This document shows, in pieces, positions 55,154 through 64,000 of a stretch of DNA of 64,000 bases. The stretch is taken from the NCBI RefSeq assembly GCF_036898465.1, contig NZ_JARUMJ010000001.1:7254001-7318000 (forward strand), given 5' to 3'. Each line of letters begins with the position of its first letter. Position 1 is the first letter of the stretch. The notes under the pieces were generated by a model, which saw nothing but the letters and a program-made list of their open reading frames with translations, was not told the origin of the DNA and did not search any database. The translations under genes and the position numbers were made by a program. This DNA is from Streptomyces sp. B21-105. GTDB lineage: Bacteria > Actinomycetota > Actinomycetes > Streptomycetales > Streptomycetaceae.

Positions 55154-56370
55154 TTGGCGCCTCCGTCGAAGTGCGGGTTCTCCCAGATGACCGTCGCGCC
55201 CATGCCGAAGCCGACGCACATGGTGGTCAGGCCGTAGCGGACCTGCGGCTGCTCCTCGAACTGGCGGGCCAGCTGCGTCATCAGACGGACGCCGGAGGAG
55301 GCCAGCGGGTGACCGAAGGCGATCGCGCCGCCGTACTGGTTGACGCGCTCGTCGTCGTCCGCGATGCCGTAGTGGTCGAGGAAGGCCAGCACCTGGACGG
55401 CGAAGGCCTCGTTGATCTCGAACAGACCGATGTCGGAGATGGACAGCCCCGCCTGCGCGAGGGCCTTCTCCGTGGCCGGGATCGGGCCGTAGCCCATGAC
55501 CTCCGGCTCGACGCCCGCGAAGGAGTACGCGACCAGGCGCATCTTGACCGGCAGGCCGTTCTCGCGCGCGAAGTCCTCGGAAGCGATCAGGGAAGCGGTT
55601 GCACCGTCGTTCAGACCGGCCGCGTTTCCGGCGGTGACCCGGCCGTGGACACGGAACGGGGTCTTGAGGCCGGAGAGGTTCTCCAGCGTCGTCCCCGGGC
55701 GCATCGGCTCGTCGGCGGTGACCAGGCCCCAGCCCGTCTCACCGGCCTCCGGGTTGGTGCGGCGCACCGAGACCGGCACCAGGTCGGCCTGGATCTTGCC
55801 GTTGGCGTACGCCTTGGCGGCCTTCTCCTGCGAACGCACCGCGTATGCGTCGGCGCGCTGCTTGGTGATCTGCGGGTAGCGGTCGTGCAGGTTCTCCGCG
55901 GTCATGCCCATGAACAGGGCGGACTCGTCGACCAGCTTCTCGCTCACGAACCGCGGGTTCGGGTCCACGCCCTCGCCCATCGGGTGGCGGCCCATGTGCT
56001 CGACGCCGCCCGCGACGGCGACGTCGTACGCGCCGAAGGCGACCGAGCCGGCGACCGACGTGACCGCCGTCAGGGCGCCCGCGCACATGCGGTCGATGGA
56101 GTAGCCGGGGACCGAGGTCGGCAGACCGGCCAGGATGCCGGCGGTGCGGCCGATGGTCAGGCCCTGGTCGCCGATCTGCGTGGTCGCGGCGATGGCGACC
56201 TCGTCGATCTTCGCGGGGTCCAGGCCGGGGTTGCGGCGCAGCAGCTCCCGGATCGCCTTGACGACGAGGTCGTCGGCGCGGGTCTCGTGGTAGATGCCCT
56301 TCGGGCCCGCCTTGCCGAACGGGGTACGGACGCCGTCTACGAAGACGACGTCCCTGACGGTACGAGGCAC
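55150..56370 (-). CDS. Acetyl-CoA acyltransferase (thiolase)
   Basis: This 406-aa thiolase completes beta-oxidation by cleaving 3-ketoacyl-CoA. The nucleophilic cysteine is C96 (SIDRMCAGALTAV), the histidines are in NEAFAVQ and FGHPLASSGVRL, and the second cysteine in TMCVGFGMGATVIWE. The GTG at 56370 follows GGAGGAG. GHPLASSG deviates from the commoner GHPLGxTG but is usual in this actinobacterial branch. It is translationally coupled to fadB downstream. Confidence 0.94.
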   Translation of the reverse strand: MPRTVRDVVFVDGVRTPFGKAGPKGIYHETRADDLVVKAIRELLRRNPGLDPAKIDEVAIAATTQIGDQGLTIGRTAGILAGLPTSVPGYSIDRMCAGALTAVTSVAGSVAFGAYDVAVAGGVEHMGRHPMGEGVDPNPRFVSEKLVDESALFMGMTAENLHDRYPQITKQRADAYAVRSQEKAAKAYANGKIQADLVPVSVRRTNPEAGETGWGLVTADEPMRPGTTLENLSGLKTPFRVHGRVTAGNAAGLNDGATASLIASEDFARENGLPVKMRLVAYSFAGVEPEVMGYGPIPATEKALAQAGLSISDIGLFEINEAFAVQVLAFLDHYGIADDDERVNQYGGAIAFGHPLASSGVRLMTQLARQFEEQPQVRYGLTTMCVGFGMGATVIWENPHFDGGAK

Positions 56371-56528
56371 GATGGCTCTCCTCCAGGGTGCGGGATGGCA
56401 CTGCTGCGACACGCAAGCGCTGAGCACGCGCTCAGAGCACATGCTACTTGTGGGTAACGTAGCTGCACACCCCTGCCGGGAGGAGCGGCGAACGTCACAC
56501 CCGGCGAGTCTGCGCGATCACCGGCCGT

Positions 56529-57566
56529 TCAGGCCCGCGGCGGGGCCGTCGAACCCCTCGGCGTGAGCACCGGAGTCGGCACCGGATGCGACCTGGGACC
56601 CGCCCCCGTGAGCACCCCGAACAGCGTCCGCGCGGCCTCCGCGCCGAATCCGTGCACGTCATGGCTCATCGCGGAGAGCGTCGGATGGGTGAGCCGGCAC
56701 AGCTGCGAGTCGTCCCAGGCGAGCAGGGAGACGTCACCCGGCACTGCGAGCCCCATCTCGGCCGCCACCGCCAGCCCGGCCACCGCCATGATGTCGTTGT
56801 CGTAAACGATTGCGGTAGGGCGGTCAGACGGGGCGGCGGTCAGCATCGACCGGGTGGCCCGCGCCCCCGCCTCCCCGGAGTAGTCCGTGGCGACCTGCCG
56901 GGCGCCGGCCAGCCCGAGACGGCGCGCCGCCGCGTCGAACGCGGCCGTGCGCACCACCGTGTGCCCGAGCGCGGCCGCACCCCCCACCCGGGCGATCCGC
57001 CGGTGCCCGAGCGCCGCGAGATAGCGCACCGCCTCCGTCACGGCCGTCGCGTCGTCGGTCCACACCGACGTCAGGCCGCCGGTCAGCGACGGATGCCCGA
57101 CGGCGACCACCGGCATCCCGAGCCGCTCGACCGCCGCCGGCCGGGGATCGTCCGCCCGGAAGTCCACCAGGATCGACCCGCCGACCTGCCGGCCCCGCCA
57201 CCACGACTCCTGCAGCCCCGCCTCCTCCTCGACGCTGCGCACCAGCCGCAGCAGCAGCGAGCAGGAGTGCTCGGTCAGCACGCTCTCGACCCCGGAGACG
57301 AAGTCCATGTAGAACGGCTCGAGGCCCAGCATCCGGGCCGGCCGGCAGATCGCGAGCCCCACCACGTCCACCCGTGAGCTCGACAGCGACCGGGCCGTGA
57401 GGTTCGGCTCCCAGCCCAGCTCCCGCGCCGCCGTGAAGATCCGGTCCCGGGTCGCCTCGGACAGTCCCGGCTTGCGGTTGAAGGCGAGGGACACCGCGCC
57501 CTTGGACACCCCCGCGCGCGCGGCGACGTCCTTGATGGTGACGCGGGGGGCGGGGGACGCCGTCAT
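56529..57566 (-). CDS. LacI-family repressor of the mannoside operon
   Basis: This 345-aa regulator has an N-terminal HTH (VTIKDVAARAGVSKGAVSLA) and hinge helix (LTARSLSSSRVDVVGL), then a periplasmic-binding-like sensor domain with YDNDIMAVAGLAVAAEMG. Its ATG overlaps the GH2 stop by 4 bp, so it is cotranscribed with the mannosidase and probably controls it and the divergent importer. Likely inducers are manno-oligosaccharides. Candidate operators lie at 59999-60079. Confidence 0.92.
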   Translation of the reverse strand: MTASPAPRVTIKDVAARAGVSKGAVSLAFNRKPGLSEATRDRIFTAARELGWEPNLTARSLSSSRVDVVGLAICRPARMLGLEPFYMDFVSGVESVLTEHSCSLLLRLVRSVEEEAGLQESWWRGRQVGGSILVDFRADDPRPAAVERLGMPVVAVGHPSLTGGLTSVWTDDATAVTEAVRYLAALGHRRIARVGGAAALGHTVVRTAAFDAAARRLGLAGARQVATDYSGEAGARATRSMLTAAPSDRPTAIVYDNDIMAVAGLAVAAEMGLAVPGDVSLLAWDDSQLCRLTHPTLSAMSHDVHGFGAEAARTLFGVLTGAGPRSHPVPTPVLTPRGSTAPPRA

Positions 57567-59989
57567 CGCAGAGGCTCCTGGCAGTACAGCGCGGCCCGGG
57601 CGGCGGCGGCGTCCGGAGTCTCCCAGCCCTCGACCCCGATCGTCACCCGCTCCCCGGGCAGCAACGTCACCAGACCCCGGTCGGCGCGCGCCCCCGGGTC
57701 CAGCCGGTCCGCCTGGAGCAACAGGTCCCGCACGAGGGTGCGCGCCGTGACGGTGACGGCCCCCGCGGCCACGTCCACCGCGAACTCGGGCCGCGGCAGG
57801 GCGATGTCACGGTCGGGCACCGGGAAGTGCACGGTCCGCAGCCGGCCCTCGTCCGCGTCCCCCCGGCCGCTCCCGGACGCGCCCGGGCCGGGCAGCCCTC
57901 GCGCGTCGGCCACCAGGAACTCCTTCGCCCCGGCCGGCTCCAGGTCCGCCGGAACCCGCGTCACCTCCACCGACCGGGCGCCGACGGCCAGTTCCAGCGT
58001 CGCCGTGCCGACCACATCGCCCTCCACGGTCAGCCGCCGCAACGTCAGCGGGCCCGTCCACGGTTCGGCCGACTGGTTGACGGCGGCCGCCACGAGCCGC
58101 CCGTCCCGCACCTGCAACGACAGCAGTCGGTCCGCGTACAGCCGCCGCAACTCGTGGTAAAGCGGTTTCTCCCGCCCGTCCCCGTCGATCGCCGCCCAGG
58201 ACGTCACCGGCCAGCAGTCGTTGAGCTGCCAGACGATCGTGCCCGCGCACACCGGCCAGTGCGACCGCCAGTGCTCGATCCCGGTCGCCACCGCCCGCGC
58301 CTGGTTGACCTGAGTGAGGTAGTGCCACCGGTCGAAGTCGCCCCCGGGCGAGGGGAAATGGCGGGCGATCCCGCGCTCCAGCTTGCCGTTGCCGTCCTCG
58401 GCCTTCTGGTGGTGCAGCATGCCGGGGGAGTCCGCCGCCAGTACCTCGCCCGGCAGCGCCCGCCGCAGCGTGGCGTGGGCCGGTGGCGCCTGCCAGCCGA
58501 ACTCGGCCACGAACCGCGGCACTTCGCTGCGGTACTCGGCGTAGTCCTGCCGGTTCCACACCTCCCACGAATGATGCGTGCCGTGCGCCGGGTCGTTGGG
58601 ATGGCGCTCCCAGGACCCCGACCACGGGCTCCCCGCCGTGTACGGCCGCGTCGGATCCAGCTCGCCGACGACCCTCGGGAGCATCCCCAGGTAGTAGCCC
58701 TCGCCCCAGGAGTCCGCGCCCAGGCGCTCCTCCCAGCCCCAGTCCCGGAAACCCCACAGATTCTCGTTGTTGCCGTTCCACAACACGAGCGAGGGATGCG
58801 GCATCAGCCGTACGACGTTCTCGCGCGCCTCCGCCTCCACCTCACCCCGCAGCGGCTGCTCCTCGGGGTAGGCCGCGCACGCGAACGGGAAGTCCTGCCA
58901 GACCAGCAGCCCCGACTCGTCGCAGGCTTCGTAGAAGTCCTCGCTCTCGTAGATGCCGCCTCCCCACACCCGGACCAGGTCGACCCCCGCGTCGGCCGCC
59001 TGTCGCAACCGCTTCCGGTAACGCTCCCGGGTCACCCGGGAGGGAAACACGTCGTCCGGAATCCAGTTCACGCCCCGCGCGAAGAGCCGCACCCCGTTGA
59101 CCACGAGGGTGAAACCGCTCCCGTAAGAGTCGGCGGAGGTATCCAGCTCGACGCGGCGAAAGCCGATGCGCCGCCGCCAGACGTCCAGCGGCGCACTCCC
59201 GTGATGCAGCGTCAGCTCGACGTCGTACAGCGGCTGTCCGCCGTACCCTCGGGGCCACCACAGGTCCGCGTCCGGCACTTCGACCCGCACGGCACCGCGC
59301 GTGCCCGTCACCTCGGCGCGGGCCTGCCGTCCCGCCACCCGGGCCTCCAACACGAGCCCCGCCTCCACCCGGGTCCGCTCCACGTCCACCTGCAACTCGA
59401 CGACGCCGACGCCCCCTTCGACCGTCACCAGCGGGCGCACCCCGGCGAGCCGCGCCGTCGACCAGCGCTCCACCCGCACCGGCCGCCAGATCCCCGCCGT
59501 CACCAGCGTGGGCCCCCAGTCCCAGCCGAACGAGCACGCCATCTTGCGCAGGTACTGGTAAGGCTCCGGATAGGCGCCGGGCCGGTCGCCGACCTTCCCG
59601 CGCACCGCCTCCGCCTCGACGTAGGCGGAGGCGAACCGGACGGCCAGCACACCGCTGAGCCCCGTCACGTCGAAGCGGTACGAGCGGTGCATGTTCCGCA
59701 CCCGGCCGAGGAGCCGGCCGTCGAGGGTGATCTCGGCGACCGTGTCGAGCCCGTCGAAGACCAGGTCGGTCTGCTCGTGCCCGGACCGCACGGCCGGCAA
59801 CCGCGTCTCGTACGTCCACTCCCGCCGCCCGACCCACGAGACCTCGGTCTCGGCCCGCCCCAGGAAAGGGTCCGGGATCACCCCGGCGGCGAGCAGATCG
59901 GTGTGCACACAGCCCGGCACCACGGCCGGCAGTTCCCTGCCCTCATGCCGCAACTGCCATCCGTCGTCGAGTGGTGAGGCCTCCAGCAT
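57563..59989 (-). CDS. Glycoside hydrolase family 2 beta-mannosidase
   Basis: This 808-aa enzyme has an N-terminal sugar-binding domain and immunoglobulin-like domain, then a TIM barrel with acid/base E409 (LWNGNNENLWG) and nucleophile E496 (FVAEFGWQAPP). KMACSFGWDWGPTLVTAGIW is diagnostic of beta-mannosidases rather than beta-galactosidases. The ATG at 59989 has AGGAG 5 bp upstream; the longer frame runs into the divergent promoter. No signal peptide is present, so it cleaves imported manno-oligosaccharides in the cytoplasm. Confidence 0.94.
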   Translation of the reverse strand: MLEASPLDDGWQLRHEGRELPAVVPGCVHTDLLAAGVIPDPFLGRAETEVSWVGRREWTYETRLPAVRSGHEQTDLVFDGLDTVAEITLDGRLLGRVRNMHRSYRFDVTGLSGVLAVRFASAYVEAEAVRGKVGDRPGAYPEPYQYLRKMACSFGWDWGPTLVTAGIWRPVRVERWSTARLAGVRPLVTVEGGVGVVELQVDVERTRVEAGLVLEARVAGRQARAEVTGTRGAVRVEVPDADLWWPRGYGGQPLYDVELTLHHGSAPLDVWRRRIGFRRVELDTSADSYGSGFTLVVNGVRLFARGVNWIPDDVFPSRVTRERYRKRLRQAADAGVDLVRVWGGGIYESEDFYEACDESGLLVWQDFPFACAAYPEEQPLRGEVEAEARENVVRLMPHPSLVLWNGNNENLWGFRDWGWEERLGADSWGEGYYLGMLPRVVGELDPTRPYTAGSPWSGSWERHPNDPAHGTHHSWEVWNRQDYAEYRSEVPRFVAEFGWQAPPAHATLRRALPGEVLAADSPGMLHHQKAEDGNGKLERGIARHFPSPGGDFDRWHYLTQVNQARAVATGIEHWRSHWPVCAGTIVWQLNDCWPVTSWAAIDGDGREKPLYHELRRLYADRLLSLQVRDGRLVAAAVNQSAEPWTGPLTLRRLTVEGDVVGTATLELAVGARSVEVTRVPADLEPAGAKEFLVADARGLPGPGASGSGRGDADEGRLRTVHFPVPDRDIALPRPEFAVDVAAGAVTVTARTLVRDLLLQADRLDPGARADRGLVTLLPGERVTIGVEGWETPDAAAARAALYCQEPLR

Positions 59990-59998
59990 GCGCACTCC

Positions 59999-60079
59999 TA
60001 AACCGGTCAAGCCCATAATTGAGCGCGGTTTCTTCCTCGTTGGCGGGAATGGGACTTTACCGGTTGAGAAAGCGCTGTC
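59999..60079. promoter_or_regulatory. Divergent promoter with paired inverted operators
   Basis: TAAACCGGTCAAG (59999-60011) and, inverted, TCAACCGGTAAAG (minus strand of 60055-60067) match at 11 of 13 positions and flank the interval between the mannosidase and the binding-protein gene. Next to the second, GAAAGCGCTGTC (60068-60079) is an imperfect LacI-type palindrome centred on AGCGCT. Either could be the site of the adjacent LacI protein. Confidence 0.5.
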
Positions 60080-60158
60080 AGAGTGCCGAATCAGCCAACC
60101 CGCTTGTTCTCGATCCACCCGCACGTGCTCATCCGTCCCACGAACGGAAGTGATGCAC

Positions 60159-61481
60159 ATGAACCGCCGCACCACCCACGTCCTCGCCGCGGCCGCCGCG
60201 GCCGCCCTGCTGCTCCCCGGCTGCACCGGCACCGCCGGAAACACGAAGGGCGCGGACGCCAAGGCGCCCGACGACCCGGCCAAGGTCAGCGGATCCATCA
60301 CGGTCCTCACCGTGCGGACCGACCTGGTGCAGGACGGCACGATGAAGAAGTACGCCGCCGAGTTCAACAAGACCTACCCCAAGGTCAAGGTGGAGTTCCA
60401 GGCCCTCACCAACTACGAGGCCGAGATCAAGATCCGCATGAACACGGACGACTACGGCGACGTCCTGCTGATCCCCGCGGTCATCAAGAAGAACGACTAC
60501 CCGAAGTTCTTCGCCTCGCTCGGCACCGCCGCCGAGCGCAGCAAGAAATACCGTTTCACCGATTTCACCACCGTCGACGGCAAGGTCTACGGCCAGAGCC
60601 CGGTCGGCGTGATGCCCGGCTTCGTCTACAACAAACGGATCTGGAAAGAGGCCGGCGTCACCGCATGGCCCACCACCCCGGCCGAGTTCCTGACCGGTCT
60701 CAAGGCGATCAAGGCGAAGACCGACGCGGTGCCGTACTACACCAACTTCGCCGCGCAGTGGCCGCTCACCTCGTGGACCTATGTCGACGGCGCGGTGCAC
60801 TGCGACCCGCAGGCGACCGCGAAGCTGGCCGAGGGCGACCCCTGGGCGCAGGGCTCCGACCTGCGCGTCGGAGACACGCTGCTGTACGACATCGTCAAAC
60901 AGGGCCTCGCCGAGAAGGACCCGACCACCAGCAACTGGGAGGAGTCCAAGCCCCGCACGGCCAAGGGCGAGATCGCCACGCAGTGGCTCGGCACCTGGGC
61001 CATCATCCAGTTCCAGGACGCTGCGAAGAAGGCCGGCGTGAACCCGGACGACGTCGGTTTCATGCCGTTTCCCGCGCAGACGGACGGCGCGTACTGCGCA
61101 ACCGTCGGCCCCGACTACCACCAGGCCGTCAACGTGCACTCCCAGCACAAGGAGGCGGCCCGCGCCTGGATCGACTGGTTTACCGACAAGTCCGGCTACG
61201 ACAAGGACAACCTGGCCATCTCCCCGCTCAAGAACGCGGCCATGCCCGATGTCCTGAAGCCGTACGAGGAGGCGGGCGTCAAGCTCATCGAACTGGACGA
61301 CTCCGCGGGCGCGAAGGTCAAGCTGATCGACGACCAGTCCGAGGTCGGCATCTTCAAGCCCGAGTACCGCCAGGACCTGGTCGACCTCGCGCGCGGCGCG
61401 AAGAAGGGCAGCCTGGACGACTTCCTCTCCGGGCTCGGCGAGAAGTGGACGAAGACACAGGCGAACGTGGGCGACCGATGA
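60159..61481 (+). CDS. Sugar-binding lipoprotein of the mannoside ABC importer
   Basis: This 440-aa family-1 solute-binding protein has a signal peptide and lipobox cysteine C22 (ALLLPGCTG). The ATG at 60159 is chosen over one 6 bp upstream because GGAAG is then 8 bp away. Blocks such as GSITVLTVRTDLVQDG and WPLTSWTYVDGAVHCD fit oligosaccharide-binding proteins. It is divergent from the mannosidase, so manno-oligosaccharides are the probable ligand. It overlaps the first permease by 4 bp. Confidence 0.9.
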   Translation: MNRRTTHVLAAAAAAALLLPGCTGTAGNTKGADAKAPDDPAKVSGSITVLTVRTDLVQDGTMKKYAAEFNKTYPKVKVEFQALTNYEAEIKIRMNTDDYGDVLLIPAVIKKNDYPKFFASLGTAAERSKKYRFTDFTTVDGKVYGQSPVGVMPGFVYNKRIWKEAGVTAWPTTPAEFLTGLKAIKAKTDAVPYYTNFAAQWPLTSWTYVDGAVHCDPQATAKLAEGDPWAQGSDLRVGDTLLYDIVKQGLAEKDPTTSNWEESKPRTAKGEIATQWLGTWAIIQFQDAAKKAGVNPDDVGFMPFPAQTDGAYCATVGPDYHQAVNVHSQHKEAARAWIDWFTDKSGYDKDNLAISPLKNAAMPDVLKPYEEAGVKLIELDDSAGAKVKLIDDQSEVGIFKPEYRQDLVDLARGAKKGSLDDFLSGLGEKWTKTQANVGDR

Positions 61482-62452
61482 CCCACGCGGGCACCCACAC
61501 CCCGGCACGGGGCGTCGGGAAGGCCGCCGCCGAGGCCGTGCCGTCGGCCTCGGGGCGCGCCGCCCCGTCACCGGCCCCGCGCCGGGAGCGCACCTGGCGG
61601 CTGCTGACCCCCTGGCTGTTCCTGCTCGCCCCGCTCGCCCTGCTGATCACCTTCACCTACGCGCCGATCGTCAACATGGTCGCGTACAGCTTCACCGACT
61701 GGGACGGCGTGAGTCCCGAACTGCACTACACGGGCGCGGAGAACTACGCGGAGATCTTCACCCGGGAGGACCTCTTCCAGGTGTTCTGGGTGAGCGGTTA
61801 CTACCTGGCCGCCTCGGTGATCCAGATCGTCGCCGCGCTGTACTTCGCGACGATCCTGAGTTTCAGCATCCGTTTCCGGAACTTCTTCAAGGGCGTGCTC
61901 TTCTTCCCGTCCCTGGTGAACGGCGTGGCCATCGGTTTCGTCTTCCTCTACTTCTTCCAGGACGGCGGGACCCTCGACACGGTGCTGGGCCTCTTCGGCC
62001 ACCACAGCGACCGCGCCTGGCTGGGCACGCCCGCCTCGGCGAACGTCTCGCTCGCCGGCGTCTCGATCTGGCGCTACCTGGGCATGAACTTCGTGCTGTT
62101 CCTCGGCGCGATCCAGTCCATCCCGGGGGAGCTGTACGAGGCGGCCGAACTGGACGGCGCGGGCCGGTGGCACCAGTTCCGCTATGTCATCCTGCCCGGC
62201 ATCAAGCCGGTGCTGACCCTGACGGTGATCCTCTCCGTCTCCGGCTCGCTGTCGGCCTTCGAGATCCCGTACATCATGACCGGTGGGGCGACCGGCACCG
62301 AGACCTTCGTGATCCAGACCGTGAAGCTGGCCTTCCAGTTCAACAAGACGGGGCTCGCCTCGGCGGCGGCCGTGGTGCTGCTGCTGATCATCCTGCTGGT
62401 CACCTGGGTGCAGCGACGCCTCGTCCCCGACGACAGGGTGGACCTCGTATGA
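61478..62452 (+). CDS. Sugar ABC importer permease (MalF/UgpA type)
   Basis: This 324-aa permease has about six membrane segments from LLTPWLFLLAPLALLITFTY and the EAA loop YEAAELDGAGRWHQFRYVIL. ATGA overlaps join it to both neighbours. The 35-residue N-tail is Ala/Pro-rich. No ATPase is encoded nearby, so the general sugar ATPase MsiK probably serves it. Confidence 0.92.
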   Translation: MTHAGTHTPARGVGKAAAEAVPSASGRAAPSPAPRRERTWRLLTPWLFLLAPLALLITFTYAPIVNMVAYSFTDWDGVSPELHYTGAENYAEIFTREDLFQVFWVSGYYLAASVIQIVAALYFATILSFSIRFRNFFKGVLFFPSLVNGVAIGFVFLYFFQDGGTLDTVLGLFGHHSDRAWLGTPASANVSLAGVSIWRYLGMNFVLFLGAIQSIPGELYEAAELDGAGRWHQFRYVILPGIKPVLTLTVILSVSGSLSAFEIPYIMTGGATGTETFVIQTVKLAFQFNKTGLASAAAVVLLLIILLVTWVQRRLVPDDRVDLV

Positions 62453-63279
62453 CGCGCCGAGCCGTTGCCCGCACCCTCGTGTACCTGTCGCTGATCGCCG
62501 CGACGCTGGTCGTGCTGCTCCCGTTGGGCGTCGTCGTGCTGACGTCACTGAAGACCGAGAACGAGACGGCGGCCGGCAGCGGAGCCCTCACGTTCCCCGA
62601 CGATCCGCTGAACTTCGACAACTACGTGACGGCGTTCCAGGACGGCGGGATGCTCACCGCGTTCGGTAACACCGCCTTCATTCTGCTGGTCTCCGTCGGC
62701 GGAACCGTTCTCATCGGTTCGATGACGGCGTATGCGATCGACCGTTTCACCTTCCGTTTCCGGAAACTGGTGATCGCCCTGTTCCTGGTCGCCGCGCTGG
62801 TCCCCGGGGTGACCACCCAGGTGGCCACGTTCCAGATCGTCCACAGCCTCGGCATGTTCGACACCCGCTGGGCGCCGATCGCGCTCTACATGGGCACGGA
62901 CATCGTTTCGATCTACATTTTCCTGCAGTTCGTGCGATCGATCCCGATCTCCCTGGACGAGGCGGCCCGCCTCGACGGCGCCAACGCGTTCACGATCTAC
63001 CGAAAGATCATCTTTCCGTTGCTGAAACCGGCGATCGCGACGGTCGTGATCGTGAAGGGAATCGCCGTCTACAACGACTTCTACATCCCTTTCCTCTACA
63101 TGCCGTCACAGGATCTTGGCGTGATCTCGACGTCGCTGTTCCGCTTCAAGGGCCCCTACTCCGCCCACTGGGAAACGATCTCGGCAGGAGCGGTGCTCGT
63201 CATCCTGCCGACCCTGATCGTCTTCCTCGCCCTTCAGAAATACATCTACAACGGTTTCACGAGAGGAGCGACGAGGTGA
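62449..63279 (+). CDS. Sugar ABC importer permease (MalG/UgpE type)
   Basis: This 276-aa second permease has six membrane segments and the EAA loop LDEAARLDGANAFTIYRKII. It ends the importer operon; no hairpin terminator of note follows, only a repetitive GC-rich stretch before the convergent ribonuclease D gene. Confidence 0.92.
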   Translation: MTRRAVARTLVYLSLIAATLVVLLPLGVVVLTSLKTENETAAGSGALTFPDDPLNFDNYVTAFQDGGMLTAFGNTAFILLVSVGGTVLIGSMTAYAIDRFTFRFRKLVIALFLVAALVPGVTTQVATFQIVHSLGMFDTRWAPIALYMGTDIVSIYIFLQFVRSIPISLDEAARLDGANAFTIYRKIIFPLLKPAIATVVIVKGIAVYNDFYIPFLYMPSQDLGVISTSLFRFKGPYSAHWETISAGAVLVILPTLIVFLALQKYIYNGFTRGATR

Positions 63280-63370
63280 CCTGCCCCCCGGCGGCAGGAC
63301 AGGCGGCAGGACAGGCGGCGGCGCGGGCGGTAGAGCGGGCAGCAGGACGGGCGGCAGGCCATTCCGCCGA

Positions 63371-63405
63371 CTGGAGCTGGAGCTGGAGCTGGAGCTGAAG
63401 CTGGA
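63371..63405. repeat. CTGGAG hexanucleotide repeat
   Basis: Four CTGGAG units followed by the variant CTGAAG and a partial CTGGA unit lie between convergent genes. The flanking 63290-63350 also repeats GGCGGCAGGACA. Noncoding. Confidence 0.85.
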
Positions 63406-63486
63406 CAGGCCGCAGGCCGGGCGCCTGTACCGGCCGGCCGTCGTGCCCCCGCAGGGCGCGTACGGCGCCGCCGGGCGCCGCCGCGG

Positions 63487-64000
63487 TCACTCGCCCTTGT
63501 CCGACAGCGCCGTGGCCAGCACCGGCGCGACCTGTTCCACCTGCCAGCGACGCGCCCCGTACCCGGCAAGCGCCGTCGTCACCGCTTCCGGGTCGGCCGC
63601 CGGGGGCTCCCAGCAGACCCGCCGTACGGCGTCCGGCGAGATGAGGTTCTCCTGCGGCATGTTCAGCTCCTCGGCCAGCGCCGAGACCGCCGACCGCGCC
63701 GTGCTGAGCCGCGCGGCGGCCGCGGGGTCCTTGTCGGCCCAGGCGCGCGGCGGGGGAGGCCCCGTCACCGGTTGTCCCGGTTGTGGGAGCTGCGACTCGC
63801 TCAGCGCCTTCGCCCGGTCGACCGCCGCCTGCCACTGCTCCAGCTGCCGCCGCCCCATCCGGTGCCCGAACCCGGTCAGCGCGGCCAGCGCGTGCGCGTT
63901 CGCCGGGAGGGAGAGCGCGGCCTCCACGATGGCCGCGTCCGACAGCACCTTGCCCGGTGACACGTCACGCCGCCGTGCGATCCGGTCCCGGGTCTCCCAC
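63487..64000 (-). CDS. rnd: Ribonuclease D, C-terminal part (gene continues beyond the window)
   Basis: The last ~170 codons of a DnaQ-fold 3'-5' exoribonuclease are visible. DRIARRRDVSPGKVLSDAAI and TGFGHRMGRRQLEQW belong to the HRDC domain, followed by the actinobacterial tail WEPPAADPEAVTTALAGYGA. The frame stays open to position 64000, so the start and exonuclease domain lie to the right. RNase D trims stable RNA 3' ends. Confidence 0.88.
   Translation of the reverse strand, partial: WETRDRIARRRDVSPGKVLSDAAIVEAALSLPANAHALAALTGFGHRMGRRQLEQWQAAVDRAKALSESQLPQPGQPVTGPPPPRAWADKDPAAAARLSTARSAVSALAEELNMPQENLISPDAVRRVCWEPPAADPEAVTTALAGYGARRWQVEQVAPVLATALSDKGE

Overview
This is high-GC actinobacterial chromosome, almost certainly Streptomyces. 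GTG starts and 4-bp ATGA/GTGA gene overlaps are common, binding-protein lipoproteins carry lipoboxes and some also Tat signals, and IS1380- and IS701-type transposase remnants are of Streptomyces type. From memory, the order murA2 - aconitase - (ngcEFG) - rok7B7 - xylFGH - dxs - amino-acid permease - fadB/thiolase matches the S. coelicolor SCO5998-SCO6027 segment. That conserved core is interrupted here by accessory polysaccharide genes and IS debris.

Region 1 (1-14.2 kb): a tightly coupled catabolic operon. It holds the tail of a sarcosine-oxidase-like flavoenzyme, two AstE/AspA-type zinc deacylases, a complete spermidine/putrescine-type ABC importer, a class-III aminotransferase, an aldehyde dehydrogenase, an aldo/keto reductase, a HAD hydrolase and a PuuB-like flavin oxidoreductase. 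An aspartase and a cupin follow. Together they look like import, deacylation, oxidative deamination, acid formation and entry into the TCA cycle for an N-acylated di- or polyamine or amino acid. The substrate cannot be read from the sequence.

Region 2 (14.2-25.8 kb): decayed gene remnants (14.2-15.5 kb), a reverse-strand XRE-MurA fusion with a DUF4236 gene upstream, an aminoglycoside-phosphotransferase-like kinase, aconitase, a carboxymuconolactone-decarboxylase/SigJ pair, and a secreted cellulose-type LPMO (AA10-CBM2) behind an exact CebR-type palindrome. The MurA-fusion and aconitase promoters share an ATCTC-N6-GAGAT inverted repeat.

Region 3 (26-40 kb): an ABC-F protein, an acetyl-xylan-esterase-like enzyme, and a hemicellulose locus. 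The locus has a CGAAAGTTTCG palindrome, an LplB/YtcP-type importer without its own ATPase, GH39 and GH42 enzymes, a DUF624 membrane protein and a convergent GH67 alpha-glucuronidase. The LPMO and GH42 genes each contain one TTA codon, suggesting bldA control.

Region 4 (40-42.4 kb): degenerate IS1380 and IS701 transposases abut a 5'-replaced, frameshifted ngcG-type permease, so the chitobiose/GlcNAc-type importer appears to have been lost.

Region 5 (42.4-56.4 kb): minisatellites, rok7B7, xylFGH with a strong hairpin and repeat array between xylF and xylG, dxs, a cationic amino-acid permease, a small NYN/PIN-like protein, a broken gene, and the beta-oxidation pair fadB/thiolase.

Region 6 (56.5-64 kb): a LacI regulator translationally coupled to a GH2 beta-mannosidase, divergent from a sugar ABC importer, then the 3' part of ribonuclease D at the window edge.
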